NCBI GenBank assembly: GCA_963844205.1
Contig: CAWJNK010000014.1
Coordinates: 806,001 to 870,000 of the forward strand
Length of the DNA: 64,000 nucleotides
Origin: DASSUW01 sp963844205
Lineage (GTDB): Bacteria; Actinomycetota; Thermoleophilia; Solirubrobacterales; Solirubrobacteraceae
Direction: 5' to 3'
A model generated the notes under the pieces. The model made no database searches. It saw only the letters and a list, made by a program, of their open reading frames with translations, and was not told the DNA's origin. The position numbers were made by a program, and so were the translations under genes. Positions 41,757 to 50,531 of this stretch are shown piece after piece (positions within the stretch are counted from its first letter, which is position 1; the number at the start of each line of letters is the position of its first letter).

Positions 41757-42205
41757 CGCAGCGGGATCGACTCGCCGCGCTCGGACTCCGGGCGCGGGCC
41801 GAAGATGCGGCGCTCGGACTCATCGATCGAGACGTCGTTGATGCTCGCCTCGCGGCGCCGCATGTAGCCCTCGTCGTCGAACTCCCACTGCTCGTTGCCG
41901 TAGCTGCGCCACCACTGGCCGGACGCGTCGCGGCACTCGTACTGGAACCGCACCGCGATCCGGTTCTCCGTGAACGCCCACAGGTCCTTGCGGAGCGCGT
42001 AGTCCAGCTCGCGCGCCCACTTGCGCGTGAGGAAGTCGACGATCTCGGCGCGGCCGTTGAGGAACTCGTCGCGGTTGCGCCACTGCGAGTCCTCGGTGTA
42101 GGCGCCCGCCACGCGCTCGGGGTCGCGGGTGTTCCACGCGTCCTCGGCGGCCTGGACCTTCTGGCGCGCGGTCTCCTCGGTGAACGGCGGCACGGGCTGG
42201 CGCAT
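41753..42205 (-). CDS. DUF1348/NTF2-like protein
   Basis: 150 aa; the sequence AEDAWNTRDPERVAGAYTED, SQWRNRDEFLNGRAEIVDFL and IAVRFQYECRDASGQWWRSYG is typical of the DUF1348 branch of the nuclear transport factor 2-like fold (cone-shaped ligand pocket). Catalytic role is not established. The divergent kinase gene starts 54 bp away; a palindrome AACGCTAGCGTT (42213-42224) lies between them, and TAGCGT within it sits eight bases before this ATG. Confidence 0.88.
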   Translation of the reverse strand: MRQPVPPFTEETARQKVQAAEDAWNTRDPERVAGAYTEDSQWRNRDEFLNGRAEIVDFLTRKWARELDYALRKDLWAFTENRIAVRFQYECRDASGQWWRSYGNEQWEFDDEGYMRRREASINDVSIDESERRIFGPRPESERGESIPLR

Positions 42206-42258
42206 GGGTAGGAACGCTAGCGTTCGCGCCGGTCGCGGCCGTATGCCAAGGTTGGCCC

Positions 42259-44295
42259 GTGTCGGTCGAGGGCGCGCACCACAACGCCGCGGTGCTGCTG
42301 GCGGCGGAGCATGCGGTCGCGCGCGTGCTGGCGGAGGCGGCCGACGAGGCGTCGGCCTATCCGCGGCTGCTGGCCGCGATCGGCGGGTCGCTCGGCTGGG
42401 ACGTCGGCGCGGTGTGGATCGCCGAGGAGGACCGCTCGCTGCGGTGCGCCGAGACCCGGGGCGGGCCGGAGCCGTTCGCCGAGGCCACCCGAAGCACGAC
42501 GCTGACGCCCGGTGAAGGCCTGCCCGGGCGGGTGTGGGCGAGCGGCGAGCCGGCCTGGATCGACGACCTCGCCGCAGATTCGAACTTCCCGCGCGGGCCG
42601 GCGGCCACGGAGGCAGGACTGCACGCCGCGTTCTGCTTCCCGATCCACGGCGCCTCCGGCGTCATCGCCGCGATGGAGTTCCTCGCCGTCCAGCGCCGCG
42701 AGCCCGACGCGGACCTGCTCGAGACCATGACGAGCCTCGGCGAGCGGATCGGGCAGGCGGTCGAGCGCTGGCGGGCCGAGGACCGGCTGCGCGAGAGCGA
42801 GGCGCGCAAGAGCGCGATGCTCAACGCCGCCTTCGACTGCATCATCACGATGGACGCCCACGGCCACGTCGTGGAGGTCAACCAGGCGACCGAGCGCACG
42901 TTCGGCTACACCGCCGCCCAGATGGTCGGCCGCGAGCTGGCGGAGCTGATCATCCCGCTCCACCTGCGCGAGCCGCATCGGGAGGGCGTGCACCGCTACG
43001 TGACGACCGGTCAGGCGAGGATGGTCGGCCATCCCGTCGAGCTGCCGGCGATGCGCGCAGACGGCAGCGAGTTCCCGGTCGAGATCGCGATTACGCGGCC
43101 GCTGATCGACGGGCCGCCGATGTTCACGGGCTACGTGCGCGACGTCACCGAGCGCAAGCGCGACGAGCTGGCACTTCGTTCGCTCGCCGAGGAACAGGCC
43201 GCGCTGCGCCGCGTGGCCACGACCGTGGCGAGCGAGCCCGACGAGGCGCGCGTGTTCGCGGTCGTGAACGAGGAGCTGGGGCGCCTGCTCGGCGCCCACA
43301 CGGCGAACATGGTCCGCTTCGAGCCCGACGCCACCGCGGTCGTGATCGCCGGCTGGAGCACCGGGAACGTGCGCAACGTGCCGGTCGGCACCCGTGTCGT
43401 GCTCGACGGCAACACCGTGACGGCGCTGATCCTGCGCACCGGCCGGCCGGAGCGGGTCGACAGCTACGACGACGTGACCGGCTCGAGCGCCCATCTGCTG
43501 CGGGACCTCGGGTTCCGCGCGTCGGTCGGCGCGCCGATCAAGCTCGGCGGGCGCCTGTGGGGCGCGGTGATGGTCTCGACCGTGCACGACACGCCGTTCC
43601 CGGAGGGCGCCGAGCAGCGGATCGCCGACTTCGCCGAGCTCGTCGCGCTCGCCCTCTCCAACGCCGAGGCGCGCCGCGAGCTGGCCGCCTCGCGAGCGCG
43701 GATCGTCGAGGCCGGCGACGCCGCCCGGCGCCGGCTCGAGCGCAACCTGCACGACGGCGCGCAGCAGCGCCTGGTGGCGATCGCGCTGGGTCTGCGGCTG
43801 TGCGAGCGCAGGCTCGCCGAGGGCGATCCGGCGGCGCAGGAGCTGCTCCGGCACGCCAAGGCCGAGCTCGACGGCGCGCTCGAGGAGCTGCGCGAGCTCG
43901 CCCGCGGCATCCACCCGGCGGTCCTCACCGACCGTGGGCTCGAGCCCGCGCTCGAGATGCTCGCCGGCCGGGCGAGCATCCCGGTCGAGCTCGACGTCGC
44001 GCTCGACTGCCGGCTGCCGCCGCCCGTCGAGGCGGCCGCCTACTACATCGTCGCCGAGGCGCTCACCAACGCCTCCAAGTACGCCGACGCCTCGCACGTC
44101 CGCGTCAACGTCGAGCGCTCCAACGGGAGCGCGCTGGTCGAGGTGGCCGACGACGGGGTCGGCGGCGCGGACCAGCGGGGCGGCTCCGGCCTGCGGGGCC
44201 TCCGCGACCGGGTCGAGGCCCTCGGCGGCGAGCTCGCGCTCGAGAGCCCCGCGGGCGCCGGGACAACTCTCACGGCGCGGCTGCCTGACTGCTAG
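42259..44295 (+). CDS. GAF-PAS-GAF sensor histidine kinase (NarL-type, HisKA_3)
   Basis: 678 aa from GTG 42259. Domains: GAF (about 20-170), PAS (about 185-300, FDCIITMDAHGHVVEVNQAT) with its C-terminal FTGYVRDVTERKRDE, a second GAF (about 320-470), HisKA_3 with the phospho-acceptor His498 in ERNLHDGAQQRLVAIA, and HATPase_c (YYIVAEALTNASKYADAS ... ADDGVGG ... GSGLRGLRDRVEALGG). No membrane helix, so it is cytoplasmic. No response regulator is adjacent, making it an orphan. Confidence 0.93.
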   Translation: MSVEGAHHNAAVLLAAEHAVARVLAEAADEASAYPRLLAAIGGSLGWDVGAVWIAEEDRSLRCAETRGGPEPFAEATRSTTLTPGEGLPGRVWASGEPAWIDDLAADSNFPRGPAATEAGLHAAFCFPIHGASGVIAAMEFLAVQRREPDADLLETMTSLGERIGQAVERWRAEDRLRESEARKSAMLNAAFDCIITMDAHGHVVEVNQATERTFGYTAAQMVGRELAELIIPLHLREPHREGVHRYVTTGQARMVGHPVELPAMRADGSEFPVEIAITRPLIDGPPMFTGYVRDVTERKRDELALRSLAEEQAALRRVATTVASEPDEARVFAVVNEELGRLLGAHTANMVRFEPDATAVVIAGWSTGNVRNVPVGTRVVLDGNTVTALILRTGRPERVDSYDDVTGSSAHLLRDLGFRASVGAPIKLGGRLWGAVMVSTVHDTPFPEGAEQRIADFAELVALALSNAEARRELAASRARIVEAGDAARRRLERNLHDGAQQRLVAIALGLRLCERRLAEGDPAAQELLRHAKAELDGALEELRELARGIHPAVLTDRGLEPALEMLAGRASIPVELDVALDCRLPPPVEAAAYYIVAEALTNASKYADASHVRVNVERSNGSALVEVADDGVGGADQRGGSGLRGLRDRVEALGGELALESPAGAGTTLTARLPDC

Positions 44296-44302
44296 CCGGT
44301 CG

Positions 44303-45376
44303 TCACCGCGCCCCGAGCGGCGACGCGCGCGGGACCTGGACCGGCTGCGCCCCGGCGACGGCGCCGAGAGCCTCCACGATGTTGCGGAGGTTGACGAGGA
44401 GCGCGCCGGAGATCGGCCAGAAACGATGCGAGAGCTCGCCGGGATCCATCTCCTGGGCGAGCTGGTCGAGGTCCGCGCGCAGTGCCTTGAGCCCGTCGAC
44501 GTCGGCGGCCGTCACAGCGGCTCCGGCCCGGCCCAGGAGCTCGAGCCACGGATCGCGGAACGCGGGATCCCAGTCTGCGGGCGGGACGCGCGCGAGCCCG
44601 ATGGTCTGGACCATGCTGCGCGTCTCGGCGACGGCCTGTTCGAGCCGGCGCAGGACGCCGCCGAAGTCCTCGGTCGCCCGCATCCGCACGGACGTCGCCG
44701 GGCGCGGGTTGAGCCGCCCGCTCTCGCGGGCCTGGCCGACCACGCGCCATCCCTCGCCGATCTCGTGGTCCAACTCGTCCGCACAGCCGATCCACTCGTC
44801 GACCCGGCGCGCGTCCTGGTTGCGCAGCGCAGCTGCGATGTCGCACAGCAGCTGTCCGAGCCGGTCGTCGATGACGTCGATCTGGTGAGCGGCGCTGCGG
44901 TCGCGCAGCGGCGGCCAGACCAGCACGTTCACGAGCATGCCGACGGCTACGCCGATGCCGGTGTCGAGCAACCGCTCGGCCACCATGTGGCCGTCGTCGC
45001 TGTAGCCGGCCGTCAGGACGACGATCGCGGTCGCGGCGGCGGTCGTCGCCTCCGAGCGAAGCCCGCGCACCGTCCCCGCGGCGAGCCCGATGAGCACCGC
45101 CACGCCGAGCGACACGACGCTGACGCCGAACACGTACCCGGCGGCGGAGGCCACCAGGACGCCGACCACGGTCGCACCGACCTGCTGCGCGCCTCGCTTG
45201 AACGTGCCGAACACCGTCGCGTGGACGGTCAGCAGCGCGGCCCACGGCGCCAGGAACGGCTGCCCGATGCCGAACACGTGGAACGCGAGCGCCCAGGCGA
45301 TCACGCACGCGAGCGCCGTCTTGACGAGCTGCAGGCCGCTCGTCCATGCCACCGGGTCGCGAAATCGCAAGCGCAT
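44303..45376 (-). CDS. FUSC/aromatic acid exporter-like membrane protein
   Basis: 357 aa from ATG 45376; an upstream extension to 45439 is Arg/Ala-rich and unlikely. Five to six membrane helices in the first ~180 residues (LVKTALACVIAWALAFHVFG ... WAALLTVHATVFGTFKRG ... DTGIGVAVGMLVNVLVWPP), then a helical cytoplasmic domain. This half-size FUSC layout is common in bacteria and linked to efflux of aromatic acids or other small compounds; the substrate here is unknown. Confidence 0.85.
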   Translation of the reverse strand: MRLRFRDPVAWTSGLQLVKTALACVIAWALAFHVFGIGQPFLAPWAALLTVHATVFGTFKRGAQQVGATVVGVLVASAAGYVFGVSVVSLGVAVLIGLAAGTVRGLRSEATTAAATAIVVLTAGYSDDGHMVAERLLDTGIGVAVGMLVNVLVWPPLRDRSAAHQIDVIDDRLGQLLCDIAAALRNQDARRVDEWIGCADELDHEIGEGWRVVGQARESGRLNPRPATSVRMRATEDFGGVLRRLEQAVAETRSMVQTIGLARVPPADWDPAFRDPWLELLGRAGAAVTAADVDGLKALRADLDQLAQEMDPGELSHRFWPISGALLVNLRNIVEALGAVAGAQPVQVPRASPLGAR

Positions 45377-45452
45377 TCCCGACCTGTGTACCCGCCGGGC
45401 CCGGCGCGCGGTCGGAGCCGCGGCGCCGGGCCTGCTCACGAAGGTGTGCCGC

Positions 45453-46016
45453 TCAGCGCAGCATCCACTCGTCCGTCGTGTAGTCCGTGCGGCCGTCGGC
45501 GGGCGTGAAGTCGTTGTAGACCCACACGCGCAGGTACGTCAGGCCGTAGTAGCTGTACGTCTTGAGCCAGACGTGGCTGGTCTTGAAGCCGAAGTTGTAG
45601 ATCGAGCGGATCCACCCGTCGCCCATGTCGTAGGCGCGCAGGCGGCCCCAGTAGCAGTCCGTCGGGGAGCACTTCCCGTACGGCCGCATCGAGTAGTACG
45701 AGTCGCCGCCGGAGCAGTTGCCCCAGATGTCGCACAGGATCACGTCGTTGCACGTGAAGTCGACGACGACGCGCGTCATGGCGTTCGTGGCCGTGATGTT
45801 CTTCCAGTCGCCGGCCATCGGCGCGCTACAGAGCGCGGCTCGCGCGATCGGCTTGCGCTTGGCCGCCTTCTTGATGAGCGCCTTGGCCGGAGCCTTCGGA
45901 GCGTCGGCGCGTCCTGGCCGATCGGCGGCCGAGGCCGGCAGGGCGATGAGGAGGGCTCCCACCAGGGCGAGAGCGGTCAGCAGGCCGATCCGGCCGGCGG
46001 GGGTGGTGGTGCGCAC
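45453..46016 (-). CDS. Secreted Cys- and Trp/Tyr-rich protein of unknown function
   Basis: 187 aa with a signal peptide (residues 1-31, ending LPASAA) and a Lys/Ala-rich linker. The ~120-residue C-terminal domain has six to seven Cys (VVVDFTCNDVILCDIWGNC, GKCSPTDCYWG) and many aromatic residues (SHVWLKTYSYYGLTYLRVWV), consistent with a disulphide-stabilised beta domain that could bind carbohydrate. Small secreted proteins with a DC-WG motif and an FTPADGRxDY ending are known in actinobacteria but uncharacterised. Immediately downstream on this strand is the FUSC gene. Confidence 0.8.
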   Translation of the reverse strand: MRTTTPAGRIGLLTALALVGALLIALPASAADRPGRADAPKAPAKALIKKAAKRKPIARAALCSAPMAGDWKNITATNAMTRVVVDFTCNDVILCDIWGNCSGGDSYYSMRPYGKCSPTDCYWGRLRAYDMGDGWIRSIYNFGFKTSHVWLKTYSYYGLTYLRVWVYNDFTPADGRTDYTTDEWMLR

Positions 46017-46100
46017 GTGGATCTCCTTTCGCGCGCGTCTGGGGCGTCGAGTGCACGGTCCCCCAGGCCGTTTGGCGAAAGGTTGGGCAAACTTGGGGCG

Positions 46101-47036
46101 TCAGGTGACGGCGCGGTCGAGCCGCCGGGCGAGACCGCGGACCTCGTCGACCAGCTCGGGCGGCTCGTGGACCTCGAAGTCGACGCCCAGCATCGCCACG
46201 CGCACCGCCAGCCAGGAGAGGTCGTCGTCGCCGGTCCGGAACTCGCACGTGCGCTCGTCGATCGGCGTGACGGTTCCCCACGGCACGCGCACCTCGCCGG
46301 CGGGGGCGTGCAGCGTCAGCCTCGCCTCGTAGCGGCTCGGCAGCGCGGCGAAGCGCTGCTCGACGAACGCGGCGGGGTCCGCGACCGGCAGCCGGCGCGG
46401 CCTGAACCGCACGGCGAGCGGGCTCGGCTCGCCGATGCGGTCGACGCGGAACGTGCGCCAGTCGTGCCGCGCCCGGTCCCAGCACACGAGGTACCAGCGG
46501 CGGCCGCGGTTTACGAGCGCGTGCGGCTCGACCTCGCGCCGGCCGAACGTCCCGTCGCGCGCGTGGTAGCCGAAGCGCACGCACTCGTGGTCGCGGCACG
46601 CGGTGGCCAGCACCGTCAGGCACTGCGGATCGACGGTCGGCCCCTCGGCGGGGAGCGACATCGTGGCCGAGCCGAGCGCCTGGACGCGGCGGCGCAGGTG
46701 CCCGGGCAGCACCTGCTCGAGCTTGACCAGCGCGCGCACCGACGTCTCCTCGATCCCGGTCACCGACGCGCGCGCCGCGGTCCGCAGGCCGACGGCGATC
46801 GCGATCGCCTCCTCGTCGTCGAGCAGCAGCGGCGGCATCGCCGTGCCGGCCGCCAGCCGGTAGCCGCCCGCCGCGCCGTTCACCGACTCCACCGGGTACC
46901 CGAGCGCCCGCAGCCGCTCGACGTCGCGCCTGATCGTCCGCCGCGACACGTCGAGCCGGTCCGCCAGCTCGGCGCCCGACCAGTCGCGGCGGGTCTGCAG
47001 CAGCGACAGCAACGTGAGCAGGCGGCTCGACGTCAT
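46101..47036 (-). CDS. YafY-type HTH-WYL transcriptional regulator
   Basis: 311 aa from ATG 47036. An HTH_11 domain (TSSRLLTLLSLLQTRRDWSGAELADRL ... RTIRRDVERLRALGYPVESV) is followed by a WYL domain carrying WYL itself in RRWYLVCWDRARHDWRTFRVDRI, and the WCX C-terminal region. Regulators of this type usually control the divergent gene, here a two-domain VOC protein 41 bp away. Confidence 0.93.
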   Translation of the reverse strand: MTSSRLLTLLSLLQTRRDWSGAELADRLDVSRRTIRRDVERLRALGYPVESVNGAAGGYRLAAGTAMPPLLLDDEEAIAIAVGLRTAARASVTGIEETSVRALVKLEQVLPGHLRRRVQALGSATMSLPAEGPTVDPQCLTVLATACRDHECVRFGYHARDGTFGRREVEPHALVNRGRRWYLVCWDRARHDWRTFRVDRIGEPSPLAVRFRPRRLPVADPAAFVEQRFAALPSRYEARLTLHAPAGEVRVPWGTVTPIDERTCEFRTGDDDLSWLAVRVAMLGVDFEVHEPPELVDEVRGLARRLDRAVT

Positions 47037-47077
47037 CGAGGACAGATCTTGACCTAATTGGCCCCTAGCGTGCAGCC

Positions 47078-47917
47078 ATGGCCCAAAACACAGAAGGAGC
47101 CACGGTGCTCGCTCGCGACGGCTACCCCGTCGGCGTCCCCTGCTGGATTGACACGTCCCAGCCCGATCTCGACGCGGCGAAGGCCTTCTACGGCGCGCTC
47201 TTCGACTGGGAGTTCGAGGACCGGATGTCCGGCCGCTACGCGATCGCGAAGCTGGACGGGCTCGACGTCGCCGGCATCGCGCACCAGCCCAACCACCCAC
47301 CGGCGTGGAACACCTACATCCAGGTGGACAGCGCCGACTGGGCGACCGCCGACGCGATCCAGCTCGGCGGCAAGGCGCTCCTCCCGCCCTTCGACGTGGC
47401 CGACTCGGGCCGCATGGCCGTGATCGAGGACCCGACCGGCGCCGTCTTCTCGATGTGGGAGCCCAAGGGCCATCACGGCGCCCAGCTCGTCAACGCCTCG
47501 GGAAGCTGGAACTGGAGCGACCTCTACACGCCCGACCCCAGCCTCGCCGAGCCGTTCTACCGCGCGCTGTTCGGCTGGGATGCGGCGGCGGTCTCGTTCG
47601 GCGAGGCCACCACCACGATGTGGCGTCGCCCCGGCTACGGCGAGCACCTGGAGGCGCGCGACCCGGGCATCCGCGACCGGCACCAGAAGGCCGGCGCGCC
47701 GGACGGGTTCACCGACTCGATCGCCTGGATGCAGCAGGACGACGGACCCTCACGCTGGCACGTGACGATCTCGGTCGACGACACCGACGCGAGCGCGGAG
47801 CGCGTCGCCGAGCTCGGCGGCGAGGTCGTCGTCCCGCCCTACGACGCCGGCCCGGTGCGGATCGCCATGGTCAAGGACCCGCAGGGCGCGATGTTCACGA
47901 TCAGCCGCTACGGCTAG
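47078..47917 (+). CDS. Two-domain VOC (glyoxalase/bleomycin-resistance-like) protein
   Basis: 279 aa made of two VOC modules (about 15-130 and 145-279), each with the pattern W-x-D-T-x-D ... AFYGALFDWEF and PFYRALFGWDA, and ends of the form MAVIEDPTGAVFSMW and IAMVKDPQGAMFTI. It resembles the actinobacterial Cfp30B-like proteins, whose activity is unclear. TAGCGT lies exactly six bases before the ATG, suggesting a leaderless mRNA. The divergent WYL regulator probably controls it. The stop codon is the left tip of a 168-bp hairpin element. Confidence 0.9.
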   Translation: MAQNTEGATVLARDGYPVGVPCWIDTSQPDLDAAKAFYGALFDWEFEDRMSGRYAIAKLDGLDVAGIAHQPNHPPAWNTYIQVDSADWATADAIQLGGKALLPPFDVADSGRMAVIEDPTGAVFSMWEPKGHHGAQLVNASGSWNWSDLYTPDPSLAEPFYRALFGWDAAAVSFGEATTTMWRRPGYGEHLEARDPGIRDRHQKAGAPDGFTDSIAWMQQDDGPSRWHVTISVDDTDASAERVAELGGEVVVPPYDAGPVRIAMVKDPQGAMFTISRYG

Positions 47918-48081
47918 TACCGGTGTTCGTAAGTACGTGCGGTCGCCGGTGTTCGCCGGCGCCGGCTGGCGCCGCACGGTGATCCGGTGGTGTACCTCTG
48001 GTACATGACCGGTCGCCGGGTGGTGCCAGGCGGTGATCGGCGGACGCCGGAACCGTGCGTAATTTCGAACGCCGGTACTAG
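47914..48081. repeat. 168-bp full-length imperfect palindrome (second hairpin element)
   Basis: The ends CTAGTACCGGTGTTCG and CGAACGCCGGTACTAG are inverted copies with one mismatch, and the interior keeps pairing to a four-base loop (TCTG) near 47995. Left arm segments such as GTGCGGTCGCCGGTGTTCGC find partners (GCGGACGCCGGAACCGTGCG) at matching distance. Its left tip forms the TAG of the VOC gene and its right tip the TAG of the convergent phosphatase gene. Size, TAGT ends, an AATTTCG-like arm segment and a TGGCACCACC-GGCG segment are shared with the element at 8915-9080. Confidence 0.85.
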
Positions 48082-48824
48082 GCCGCGAGTGCTGCGAACG
48101 CCGGCACGCCGCGGTGCAGCAGCTCGCGCGGGTTGTCCTGCGTGAGCTGCACCGCCCGGCCGGCGAGGCCGAGGCGGCCGACCGCGGCGTGCCCGCGGTC
48201 GAGCGTGTCGTCGCGCGTGCCCGGGTGGCCGTCCGACGCCAGGCACCAGACGATGCCCTCGCGCAGCAGGCGCACGGCGCCGGCCTCGGCGGTGGGCCCG
48301 TGGCGGCCGAGCAGCGAGGTGGCGTTGACCTGCAGCAGCGCGCCGCGCGCGGCGAGCGAGCGCAGCCGCCGGTCGGCGCCCGCGATCGCCGCGGCGCGCT
48401 CCGGGTGGGCGAGCAGGACGCCGTACCCGAGGTCCCACAGCCGCTCGGCGGCCTGCACGACCTCCTCGTCGAGCCCGGCGAACGGGCACTCGAGCAGCAG
48501 CCAGCGGCCGCCGGCCGGGCCTTGGGCGATCCGCTCGAGGTCCTCCGGCTCGAGCGCCAGCGCCTCCTCGTGCGCGAGCTCGCCGCCGCCGTGGAGCCGG
48601 ACGGCGATCTGCTCGGCGTCGATCGCGCTCTGGGCCGCCTGGCGGGCGGCCGCCAGCCCCGGGAGGTCCACGCGCGGGAAGTCGCAGCGCTTGATGTGCG
48701 GCGTGCACGCGACGTCGTGGACGCCGGCGGCCTCGAGCCGCCGCGCGTGCGCGATCGTGTGGTCCATCGTGGCCGCCCCGTCGTCGATTCCGGGGAGCAG
48801 GTGGCAATGCAGGTCGACGTACAT
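48078..48824 (-). CDS. PHP-domain CpsB/YwqE-type tyrosine-protein phosphatase
   Basis: 248 aa. Metal-binding PHP motifs: DLHCHLLPGIDDGA at the N-terminus, ACTPHIK, HGGGEL, LLAHPERAAAI and CLASDGHPGTRDD. The family dephosphorylates tyrosine kinases controlling capsule export, but no capsule genes are nearby, and some relatives are histidinol-phosphatase-like. The C-terminal stop is formed by the tip of the hairpin element. Confidence 0.88.
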   Translation of the reverse strand: MYVDLHCHLLPGIDDGAATMDHTIAHARRLEAAGVHDVACTPHIKRCDFPRVDLPGLAAARQAAQSAIDAEQIAVRLHGGGELAHEEALALEPEDLERIAQGPAGGRWLLLECPFAGLDEEVVQAAERLWDLGYGVLLAHPERAAAIAGADRRLRSLAARGALLQVNATSLLGRHGPTAEAGAVRLLREGIVWCLASDGHPGTRDDTLDRGHAAVGRLGLAGRAVQLTQDNPRELLHRGVPAFAALAA

Positions 48825-48879
48825 CCCCTTCCACGGTACGACGGCCGTCTACGGCCGTCGGACCGCCTTCACCGCGCGT

Positions 48880-49227
48880 TCACGGCTTCGGCTGCCAGAA
48901 GGCCACTTCGGCGCCCGCCGGCTCGCTCACCACGCTGCGCCAGCCGGCCGGGCCCTCGCGTGGCTCGAGCAGGACCGAGGCGCCGAGGTCGCGGGCGCGC
49001 TCGGTGGCGCCCGCGACGTCGTCGACGGCGACGTACGGCAGCCACAGCGACCGCTCCGCGCCGCACTCCACGACCCCGCCGCCGACCGAGCCGAGCTCGA
49101 GCGCCGTGTACGCGCCGTCGCCGGCGCTGACGTGCTCGGGCCGCCAGCCGCAGAGCGCCGCGTAGAACGCCAGCGCGCGCGAGCGGTCCGCGGTGTGCAG
49201 CTCCAGGTGGACGAGTCGATTCGCCAT
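48880..49227 (-). CDS. Single-domain VOC family protein
   Basis: 115 aa from ATG 49227, which has AAGGAG seven bases upstream. One glyoxalase-like module: RLVHLELHTADRSRALAFYA ... LWLPYVAVDDVAGATERARDLG ... VVSEPAGAEVAFWQP. Function unknown; such proteins often bind or modify small toxic compounds. Confidence 0.88.
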   Translation of the reverse strand: MANRLVHLELHTADRSRALAFYAALCGWRPEHVSAGDGAYTALELGSVGGGVVECGAERSLWLPYVAVDDVAGATERARDLGASVLLEPREGPAGWRSVVSEPAGAEVAFWQPKP

Positions 49228-49271
49228 CCTGCTCCTTAGACCGCGCGCGTCGTCCGAACTCATCGCTCCCC

Positions 49272-50531
49272 TTGCCCACGCCCCGCTCGATCCAGCGCAC
49301 CTACCTGCTGCTCATGCTCGGGAACACGCTGGCGGCGTCGTTCATCTGGGGGATCAACACGATCTTCCTGCTCGACGCCGGCCTCACCAACCTCGAGGCC
49401 TTCGCCGCCAACGCCTTCTTCACCGCCGGCATGGTCGTGTTCGAGGTCCCCACCGGCATCGTGGCCGACACAGTGGGACGCCGCGCCTCCTACCTGCTCG
49501 GGACCGTGACGCTGGCCGCCTCCACCCTGTTCTACGTCCTGTTGTGGCAGGTAGAGGCGGCGTTCTGGCTGTGGGCCATCGCCTCCATGCTCCTCGGCCT
49601 CGGCTTCACGTTCTTCTCCGGCGCCGTCGAGGCCTGGCTGGTCGACGCCCTCAACGCCACCGGCTACACCGGCCGGCTCGAGACCGTGTTCGGACGCGGC
49701 CAGGTCGTGTCGGGGGTCGCGATGCTCACCGGCTCGGTCGCCGGTGGCTTCATCGCCGAGCTCACCAGCCTCGGCGTGCCGTTCGTGCTGCGCGGCGTCG
49801 TGCTGGTGGTGATGTTCGCGGTCGCGTTCGCGCTCATGCACGACGTCGGCTTCACGCCGCGGAAGGGCGGCCGCCCGCTGGCGGAGATGCGCTCGATCGC
49901 GTCGGCGTCGATCGAGTACGGCTGGCGCGTGCCGGCCGTCAAGTGGCTGATGGTGCAGGCGATCTTCACCGGCGGCGTCGGCGTCTACGGCTTCTACGCG
50001 CTCCAGCCGTACCTGCTCGAGCTCTACGGCGACCCGGACGCCTACCAGGTCGCCGGCCTGGTCGCCGCCATCGTGGCCGGCGCGCAGATCCTCGGCGGCC
50101 TCGCCGCCCCGCGCATCCGGCAGATCTTCCACCGCCGCACGTCGGCGCTCATCGCCGCGACAGCGCTCAGCTCCCTCGCCCTGCTGGCGATCGGCCTGAT
50201 CGAGAGCTTCTGGGTGGTGATCGGCATGATCGTCGTGTGGGGCCTGCTGTTCGCGGCGACCATGCCGATCCGCCAGGCCTACATGAACGGCCTCATCCCG
50301 TCGCAGCAGCGGGCGACGATCCTGTCGTTCGACTCGCTGGTGGCGTCGAGCGGCGGCGTCTGGGTCCAGCCCGCGCTCGGCCGCGCCGCCGACGTCTGGG
50401 GCTACGCGACCACCTACGTGCTGGGCGCGGGCATCTCGGCGCTCGCACTGCCGTTCCTGGCCCTCTCGCGCCGTGAGAACGCCCCGGCCGACGCGGCGAT
50501 CGTCGCGCCGGCCGAGCCGGTCAAGGTCTAA
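49272..50531 (+). CDS. Major facilitator superfamily transporter
   Basis: 419 aa with 12 predicted membrane helices. The cytoplasmic loop motif between helices 2 and 3 is FEVPTGIVADTVGRRASYLLG, matching MFS motif A. Start TTG 49272 is the only upstream start that preserves the first helix; it has no Shine-Dalgarno. Probably an efflux or uptake permease of unknown substrate. Convergent with the cyclase gene, overlapping by four bases. Confidence 0.88.
   Translation: MPTPRSIQRTYLLLMLGNTLAASFIWGINTIFLLDAGLTNLEAFAANAFFTAGMVVFEVPTGIVADTVGRRASYLLGTVTLAASTLFYVLLWQVEAAFWLWAIASMLLGLGFTFFSGAVEAWLVDALNATGYTGRLETVFGRGQVVSGVAMLTGSVAGGFIAELTSLGVPFVLRGVVLVVMFAVAFALMHDVGFTPRKGGRPLAEMRSIASASIEYGWRVPAVKWLMVQAIFTGGVGVYGFYALQPYLLELYGDPDAYQVAGLVAAIVAGAQILGGLAAPRIRQIFHRRTSALIAATALSSLALLAIGLIESFWVVIGMIVVWGLLFAATMPIRQAYMNGLIPSQQRATILSFDSLVASSGGVWVQPALGRAADVWGYATTYVLGAGISALALPFLALSRRENAPADAAIVAPAEPVKV

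Noticed and set aside
42534..44288. 584-codon alternative frame inside the histidine kinase gene
   Set aside because: Same-strand shadow in another frame, Arg-rich, no motif; the kinase frame has all expected domains.
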